Source: Actimicrobium antarcticum
GTDB lineage: Bacteria > Pseudomonadota > Gammaproteobacteria > Burkholderiales > Burkholderiaceae_D
Assembly (NCBI RefSeq): GCF_039536745.1
Contig: NZ_BAAAZE010000003.1
Span: 1 to 64,000, forward strand
Direction of reading: 5' to 3'
DNA length: 64,000 nucleotides
Made by a program: the position numbers and the translations under genes. The notes beneath the pieces are model-generated. The model was given only the letters and a program-made list of their open reading frames with translations, ran no database searches and was not told the DNA's origin. Within the stretch, counting starts at the first letter, position 1; the number at the start of each line of letters is the position of its first letter. Positions 58,858-64,000 of the stretch are shown here, one piece after another.

Positions 58858-60009
58858 ATGACTACGCAAACAAGCACGGATATCGATATCGCGATCTGCG
58901 GCGCAGGACCGGTCGGACTGACGCTGGCCGGGCTGCTGGTGCAGCGTGGCGTCGCGCCATCGCGCATCCTGCTGCTCGACGCCAGGACCGCCGAACAGTC
59001 GCGCAGCGATCCGCGCTCGATCGCCCTGTCCTACGGCAGCCGCCAGATTCTCGACCAGGTCGGTGCCTGGCCGATACCGGCGCAAGCCATCGACCAGATC
59101 CATGTATCGCGACGCGGCCACTTCGGCCGCACGCTGATCGATCGGGCCGACTATGGCGTTCCGGCGCTGGGATACGTGACACGGTATGGCGCACTGGTGA
59201 GTGCCCTCTCGGATGCGGTTGCCCGGATGGCCGTCGAGGTAAGACGGCCGTGCCAGATCACTGCCGCTGACGACACTGCCGAAGGGGTCACGCTGCGCCT
59301 CGCCGACGGCAGCTGTTGCCGTGCCGCGGTGCTGATCCAGGCCGAAGGCGGCGTCTTCGCCCGGCAACCGGCACGCGCGCTGCATCGGGATTATCAGCAG
59401 AGCGCAATCGTGACCCATGTCACCACCAGCAACCCGCTGATGCAGCGCGCCTACGAGCGCTTTACTGCCGAAGGCCCGCTCGCCTTGCTGCCGCAGGATG
59501 GTGGCTATGCGGTGGTCTGGTGTACGCAAACGGATACTGCCACGCAGTTGATGGCACTGGATGACGCGGCGTTCCTGGATGCTCTCGGGAACGCATTCGG
59601 CACGCGGGTCGGACAATTCCTCGGCGTCGCACAACGCTACGCCTATCCGCTTGGGCTCAACGCCCATGTCACGCCCACCGCGCGTACGGTCGCCATCGGC
59701 AATGCCGCGCAGACGCTGCATCCGGTGGCAGGACAGGGCTTGAATCTCGGCTTGCGCGATGCGAAGGTGCTGGCGCGGTTACTGGCGCAGAAGGCCAACC
59801 CGGCTGCACTGGCCAGTTTTGCCAAAGAGCGCAGCAAGGATAGAGACATCGTAATCCGGGTCACGGATGCGATGGCGCGGGTGTTTTCCAGCGCGCCCGA
59901 TGGCGCCCTGTCACAGAGTGTGCTGGGCTTGTCGCTGGGACTGCTGGATGCAATTCCGCCGGTGCGCCGGATACTGGCCGAGCAGATGATGTTCGGACAG
60001 CGCACGTAA
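58858..60009 (+). CDS. ubiH: FAD-dependent ubiquinone-pathway hydroxylase (UbiH/UbiF/COQ6 family)
   Basis: 383 aa. Dinucleotide-binding CGAGPVGLTLAGLLVQRG, the DRADYGVPALGYVTRYGALV region and the family's GNAAQTLHPVAGQGLNLGLR near residue 280. Hydroxylates the quinone ring in aerobic ubiquinone synthesis. Which position (UbiH, F or I) cannot be decided from sequence alone; the pepP neighbour favours UbiH. Confidence 0.87.
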   Translation: MTTQTSTDIDIAICGAGPVGLTLAGLLVQRGVAPSRILLLDARTAEQSRSDPRSIALSYGSRQILDQVGAWPIPAQAIDQIHVSRRGHFGRTLIDRADYGVPALGYVTRYGALVSALSDAVARMAVEVRRPCQITAADDTAEGVTLRLADGSCCRAAVLIQAEGGVFARQPARALHRDYQQSAIVTHVTTSNPLMQRAYERFTAEGPLALLPQDGGYAVVWCTQTDTATQLMALDDAAFLDALGNAFGTRVGQFLGVAQRYAYPLGLNAHVTPTARTVAIGNAAQTLHPVAGQGLNLGLRDAKVLARLLAQKANPAALASFAKERSKDRDIVIRVTDAMARVFSSAPDGALSQSVLGLSLGLLDAIPPVRRILAEQMMFGQRT

Positions 60010-60048
60010 TAGTTGCCGTCCGGCTCGCCGGATTCGATTCCGGGGCGT

Positions 60049-60090
60049 AAAAAAACCCGTCATGCCGCAACCGGCCATGACGGGTTTTTT
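60049..60090. terminator. Bidirectional terminator between ubiH and pntB
   Basis: AAAAAACCCGTCATG and CATGACGGGTTTTTT flank a 12-base loop; A-run on one side, T-run on the other, so it serves both convergent genes. Confidence 0.95.
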
Positions 60091-60120
60091 AGTTGAAGCG
60101 CCATCGCGCTATGGCATCGA

Positions 60121-61569
60121 TTACTCGACCGCCTTCACCATCTCTTCAATGACCTTCTTGGCATCGCCGAACACCATCATCGTCTTGTCCATGTAGAACA
60201 ATTCATTGTCCAGGCCGGCGTAACCCGAGGCCATCGACCGCTTGTTGACGATGACCGTCTTGGCCTTGTAGACCTCAAGAATCGGCATGCCCGCAATCGA
60301 CGATGTCGGATCTTTTGCTGCCGGGTTGACCACGTCGTTCGCACCCAGCACCAGCACCACGTCGGCTTGCGCGAATTCGCCATTGATGTCTTCCATCTCG
60401 AAGACCTGGTCGTACGGCACTTCGGCTTCGGCCAGCAACACGTTCATGTGGCCTGGCATCCGTCCCGCCACCGGATGGATCGCGTATTTCACGATCACAC
60501 CCTTGTGGGTCAGCTTTTCGGTCAGCTCCTTGAGTGCATGCTGCGCCCGCGCCACCGCCAGGCCATAGCCCGGAACGATGATGACGGTTTCGGCATTGCT
60601 CATCAGGAAAGCGGCGTCATCGGCCGAACCGGATTTGACCGGCCGCGCCGCCTGCGCACCACCTGCCACGGCCACCGTCGGATCGCCACCGAAGCCGCCA
60701 AGAATCACGTTGAAGAACGAGCGGTTCATCGCCTTGCACATGATGTACGACAGGATCGCACCGCTCGAACCGACCAGCGAACCGGCAATGATCAGCATCG
60801 AATTGTTGAGCGAAAAACCAATCCCGGCCGCGGCCCAGCCCGAATAACTGTTGAGCATCGACACCACGACCGGCATGTCGGCGCCACCAATCGGGATGAT
60901 GATCAGCACACCCAGTACGAAGGCGATGATCGCCATCAGCACGAACGCGGTCCAGGCCGGTTCGATGCCTGGTGCGAAGCAGAAGATCAGCCCGAAGCCG
61001 ACCATCAGAATCGCCAGCGCCAGATTCAGGAAATGCTGCCCCTGGAAGCTGACCGGTTGTCCCTGGAACAAACGGAACTTGTATTTCCCCGACAGTTTGC
61101 CGAATGCAATGACCGACCCCGAGAACGTGATCGCACCAACGAAGGTGCCGATGAACAGTTCGAGGCGATTGCCGAACGGAATCGCGATGTCATGCGCAGC
61201 GATGTTGAAGGCCCATGGCTCCGAGACGGCAGCGACCGCAATACAGACCGCCGCAAGGCCGATCAGCGAATGCATCGCGGCGACCAGTTCCGGCATCTTC
61301 GTCATCTCGACAGTGCGTGCCAGGTAGGCACCAATGCCGCCACCAACCACCACGCCGAGGATCACGAGGCCGTAGCCGAGCGGTGCGCCCATGGCTTCGG
61401 ATTTCAGTTTGATGATCAGTGCAATGGTGGTAACGATCGCCAGCGCCATGCCGCCCATGCCGAAGGCATTGCCGCGCCGCGCCGTCGACGGATGCGACAG
61501 GCCTTTCAATGCCTGAATGAAGCAGACCGATGCAATCAGGTACAGCAATGTAACGAGGTTCATGCTCAT
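60121..61569 (-). CDS. pntB: NAD(P) transhydrogenase subunit beta
   Basis: 482 aa. Nine or so helices in the first ~290 residues (TLLYLIASVCFIQALKGLS), followed by the NADP(H)-binding domain III (IIVPGYGLAVARAQHALKEL, AIHPVAGRMPGHMNVLLAEA). Its start overlaps the stop of the alpha2 gene by ATGA. Uses the proton gradient to make NADPH. Confidence 0.96.
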   Translation of the reverse strand: MSMNLVTLLYLIASVCFIQALKGLSHPSTARRGNAFGMGGMALAIVTTIALIIKLKSEAMGAPLGYGLVILGVVVGGGIGAYLARTVEMTKMPELVAAMHSLIGLAAVCIAVAAVSEPWAFNIAAHDIAIPFGNRLELFIGTFVGAITFSGSVIAFGKLSGKYKFRLFQGQPVSFQGQHFLNLALAILMVGFGLIFCFAPGIEPAWTAFVLMAIIAFVLGVLIIIPIGGADMPVVVSMLNSYSGWAAAGIGFSLNNSMLIIAGSLVGSSGAILSYIMCKAMNRSFFNVILGGFGGDPTVAVAGGAQAARPVKSGSADDAAFLMSNAETVIIVPGYGLAVARAQHALKELTEKLTHKGVIVKYAIHPVAGRMPGHMNVLLAEAEVPYDQVFEMEDINGEFAQADVVLVLGANDVVNPAAKDPTSSIAGMPILEVYKAKTVIVNKRSMASGYAGLDNELFYMDKTMMVFGDAKKVIEEMVKAVE

Positions 61570-61892
61570 GGCTGCTTTCCTTCCGCGACGACCTTGGCGG
61601 CCTTCGGTTCTTTCTTCTTGAACATCTCCAGCATGCGCTGGGTGACCAGGAATCCGCCGAAGACATTGACCGCAGCCAATGCCACGGCCAGGGTGCCCAT
61701 GACCTGGCCGAGACGACCTTCGGTGAGGCCAGCGGCGAGCATGGCACCGACGATGATGATGGCCGAGATCGCATTGGTGACGGCCATCAGTGGCGTATGC
61801 AACGCCGGGGTGACGGTCCAGACCACGTGGTAGCCGACGTAAATCGCCAGTACGAAAATGATCAGGTTGATGATGGTGTGACTGACTTCCAT
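61566..61892 (-). CDS. pntAB: NAD(P) transhydrogenase subunit alpha part 2
   Basis: 108 aa from the ATG at 61892; upstream in-frame codons lie before a proper start. Three helices (IINLIIFVLAIYVGYHVVW, PLMAVTNAISAIIIVGAML, GTLAVALAAVNVFGGFLV). In this lineage PntA is split into a soluble and a membrane part. Confidence 0.93.
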   Translation of the reverse strand: MEVSHTIINLIIFVLAIYVGYHVVWTVTPALHTPLMAVTNAISAIIIVGAMLAAGLTEGRLGQVMGTLAVALAAVNVFGGFLVTQRMLEMFKKKEPKAAKVVAEGKQP

Positions 61893-61929
61893 GGTGTCCT
61901 CGATTCTTGTTGGTTTATTGACGCACGGT

Positions 61930-63045
61930 TTATTTGCGCAGCACTTCGCCACCGGCACACAGCAGCGTGGCAGCGACAATCTCGTCGTCACGGTTGATGG
62001 CCAGCGCGCCGTCCGGGTCGACGATGAGCTTGAGGAAATCGAGCACGTTGCGCGCATACAGTGCCGATGCGTCGGCCGCCAGCAGCGTGGCCAGATTCGG
62101 CTCGCCGATGATGTGCACGCCGTATTTCGTGACGGTCTTGCCGAGTTCGGACAGGGGGCAATTGCCGCCCTGCTCGACGGCCATGTCGACGATGACCGAA
62201 CCCGGCTTCATGGCTTTCACGGTGTCTTCGCTGATCAGGATCGGCGCCTTGCGGCCGGGGATCAGTGCCGTCGTGATGATGATGTCGGCCAGCTTGGCGC
62301 GCTCGTGGACCAGTTCGGCCTGACGGCGCATCCAGTCGGGCGGCATCGCGCGGGCGTAACCGCCGGCACCTTGGGCGATTTCTCTTTCTTCATCGGTGAT
62401 GTACGGCACATCCAGGAATTTCGCGCCGAGCGACTCGACCTGTTCCTTGACGGGAGGCCGCACATCGGACGCTTCGATCACCGCACCAAGGCGCTTCGCA
62501 GTCGCGATTGCCTGCAGGCCGGCAACACCGACCCCCATGATCAGCATGCGTGCGGCCTTGACGGTACCGGCCGCCGTCATCAACATCGGCATGAAACGCT
62601 GATACGTATTGGCAGCCAGCAGCACGGCCTTGTAACCGGCGATGTTGGCCTGCGAGGACAGCACATCCATCGATTGCGCGCGCGTGATGCGCGGCGCGGC
62701 TTCGAGCGCGAAGGCGACCAGTCCGTGCGCAGCCATGGCGGCGGTGTTGTCGGCATCGAACGGATTGAGCATGCCGATGACGACCGTGCCGGTCTTGAGC
62801 AACGGCAGTTCGGTGGCAGATGGCGCACGCACTTTCAGGACCATCTCGGCCGCGAACGCATCAACGGCGGTGCCGATGGTAGCGCCAGCGGTCAGGTAGG
62901 CGTCATCGGTGACGCTGGCATTGATACCGGCGCCAGCTTGCACGACGACGGTATGTTTGGCGGCGATCAATTTCTTGACGGTCTCGGGGGTGGCGGCAAC
63001 GCGGGTTTCTCCCTGCCGCGTTTCGGCGGGTATGCCGATTCTCAT
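61930..63045 (-). CDS. pntAA: NAD(P) transhydrogenase subunit alpha part 1
   Basis: 371 aa from the ATG at 63045, with GGAGAAG before it. RIGIPAETRQGETRVAATPE is the usual start; NAD-binding ILIMGVGVAGLQAIATAKRL sits in the middle, with EASDVRPPVKEQVESLGA after it. Binds NAD(H); docks on PntAB/PntB. Confidence 0.95.
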   Translation of the reverse strand: MRIGIPAETRQGETRVAATPETVKKLIAAKHTVVVQAGAGINASVTDDAYLTAGATIGTAVDAFAAEMVLKVRAPSATELPLLKTGTVVIGMLNPFDADNTAAMAAHGLVAFALEAAPRITRAQSMDVLSSQANIAGYKAVLLAANTYQRFMPMLMTAAGTVKAARMLIMGVGVAGLQAIATAKRLGAVIEASDVRPPVKEQVESLGAKFLDVPYITDEEREIAQGAGGYARAMPPDWMRRQAELVHERAKLADIIITTALIPGRKAPILISEDTVKAMKPGSVIVDMAVEQGGNCPLSELGKTVTKYGVHIIGEPNLATLLAADASALYARNVLDFLKLIVDPDGALAINRDDEIVAATLLCAGGEVLRK

Positions 63046-63411
63046 GAGCTTCTCCAAAGAAATTAACTAACTGAATTTGAGTTGCAGGATAACCCAGCCG
63101 AAGAAAATTCAACCTCTGCTGTTTTTCCTTGCTAAAAACGCTGTGACCGATGGAAGACCAGCGCCGGACAATACCGCCTGAAAAAATCTGTGCTCAACGA
63201 TTCGCCGGCACGGACTTGCAAAAAAGGTAGCTGATTCTGCCGTTTTTTTCATGAATCGCCAAATGCTTGCTAAAAAAAACTTGTGCGCGAATAAACCCGC
63301 TGGAATTCCGTATAAGCAACATACCTCCATGCAAAACCATAAGTTAACCGGATCAGGCACCAACAGGCTTTTGCCGCACGGTAGAATGTTGCCACTTTGA
63401 AGGGAAGACCT
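63046..63411. promoter_or_regulatory. Divergent spacer between pntAA and the Nudix gene
   Basis: 366 bases without a gene. It is less GC-rich than its surroundings and has several A/T runs. TAGAAT at 63382-63387 could be a -10 box for the Nudix gene, but no convincing -35 partner was found. Confidence 0.4.
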
Positions 63412-63897
63412 ATGTCCGATATCTGGAAACCATCCGTGACTGTCGCTGCAATTATTGAGCGCAATGGCCAGTTCCTGATGGTCGAAGAAGAGACCAGCGA
63501 CGGCATCCGCTTCAACCAGCCGGCCGGCCATCTCGACCAGCACGAATCCCTCGCGCAGGCTGTAGTAAGAGAGACCCTCGAAGAAACCGCCCACGATTTC
63601 ACGCCCACCGCTCTGGTGGGCTTTTACATGGCGCGCTACCTGTCGGTACGCACCAATATCGATGTCACCTACTTGCGCTTTACCTTCTGCGGGGACGTCG
63701 GGGCGTCCTATGACCAGCCGCTGGATCACGGCATCATCCGTACGCTATGGATGACTTATGACGAACTGGTTGCCACCCGCGACCTGCATCGCAGCGATAT
63801 CGTGCTGCGCTGCGTCGATGATTATCTGGCAGGCAAGCGCATACCGCTGTCATTGCTGTACAGTGCTCCCTCGATTTTCGGAGAACTGAATGGGTAA
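63412..63897 (+). CDS. nudJ: Nudix hydrolase (NudJ/YmfB-like)
   Basis: 161 aa from the ATG at 63412 with AGGGAAG upstream. The Nudix box begins at residue 39 (GHLDQHESLAQAVVRETLEE). In many proteobacteria the gene before mnmA is nudJ, a thiamine-pyrophosphate and nucleotide phosphohydrolase; the assignment rests on this position and size. Overlaps mnmA by 8 bases. Confidence 0.85.
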   Translation: MSDIWKPSVTVAAIIERNGQFLMVEEETSDGIRFNQPAGHLDQHESLAQAVVRETLEETAHDFTPTALVGFYMARYLSVRTNIDVTYLRFTFCGDVGASYDQPLDHGIIRTLWMTYDELVATRDLHRSDIVLRCVDDYLAGKRIPLSLLYSAPSIFGELNG

Positions 63898-64000
63898 GAA
63901 AAAAGTAGTGATCGGCTTGTCCGGCGGCGTCGACTCCTCGGTCTCGGCCGCGTTGCTCAAAGAACAGGGCTATGAAGTGATCGGCCTGTTCATGAAAAAC
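63890..64000 (+). CDS. mnmA: tRNA-specific 2-thiouridylase, N-terminal fragment (window edge)
   Basis: 37 codons before the window ends. GLSGGVDSSVSAALLKEQGY is the PP-loop ATP site of MnmA, which thiolates U34 of Lys, Glu and Gln tRNAs. The start lies inside the end of the Nudix gene, in another frame. Confidence 0.93.
   Translation, partial: MGKKKVVIGLSGGVDSSVSAALLKEQGYEVIGLFMKN

Noticed and set aside
60367..63066. Long plus-strand frames over the pnt genes
   Set aside because: They mirror pntB and pntAA in the opposite strand and give His/Asp/Arg-rich proteins without domains.
63109..63729. 206-codon minus-strand frame before and over the Nudix gene
   Set aside because: Half of it is antisense to the Nudix domain and the rest is AT-rich spacer; no domain.

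Overview
The window is a GC-rich bacterial chromosome segment. Its gene order and families point to a beta-proteobacterium of the Burkholderiales, probably an Oxalobacteraceae relative (Massilia, Janthinobacterium or Herminiimonas type); this is inferred from family resemblance, not from a search. Supporting blocks are miaB-phoH-ybeY-corC-lnt-glyQS-gmhB-plsC-ygjP-gloA, and lptD-surA-pdxA-ksgA divergent from amgK-murU-pepP-ubiH. Both are conserved housekeeping neighbourhoods.

Layout. 1-2.2 kb: the N-terminal part of a secreted RHS protein behind a TadE-OmpA fusion, both on the minus strand. 2.6-3.5 kb: an MscS channel. 3.5-6.7 kb: a hipBA toxin-antitoxin operon embedded in an array of paired REP-like palindromes; the right side is a 349-bp tandem repeat and the left side carries a relic of the mscS tail. 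6.75-11 kb: an RND pump and its adaptor. 11.1-13.9 kb: a TldD/TldE-like pair. 14.0-14.7 kb: a second REP cluster. 14.7-24.3 kb: a peptide ABC transporter operon with two solute-binding proteins and an M3 oligopeptidase. 24.8-27.7 kb: a divergent TonB-dependent receptor. 28.2-32.2 kb: tonB-exbB-exbD-exbD-TPR. Together 14.7-32.2 kb could form one peptide route through both membranes, though the receptor's substrate is not shown.

32.9-45.6 kb holds the miaB to gloA cluster. It is interrupted at 36.1-37.3 kb by a gene-free block with a ~290-bp-arm inverted repeat centred on eleven GGTTTT units. 46.0-49.9 kb carries two paralogous secreted zinc metalloproteases. Each is preceded by a cyclic-di-GMP-I (GEMM-I) riboswitch and an SD-sequestering hairpin, and followed by a near-identical terminator, so a complete regulated transcription unit has been duplicated.

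50.0-55.6 kb (minus) is lptD-surA-pdxA-ksgA. Between pdxA and ksgA lie six 14-bp repeats. Because of their length and sequence they form an unbroken chain of five overlapping five-codon mini-ORFs joined by ATGA stop/start overlaps, running from the pdxA stop to the ksgA start. This is the most unusual structure in the window. 55.7-60.0 kb (plus) is amgK-murU-pepP-ubiH. 60.1-63.0 kb (minus) is a three-gene pnt transhydrogenase. The window ends in a Nudix gene overlapping the start of mnmA.

No rRNA, tRNA, CRISPR array or intact insertion sequence was seen.
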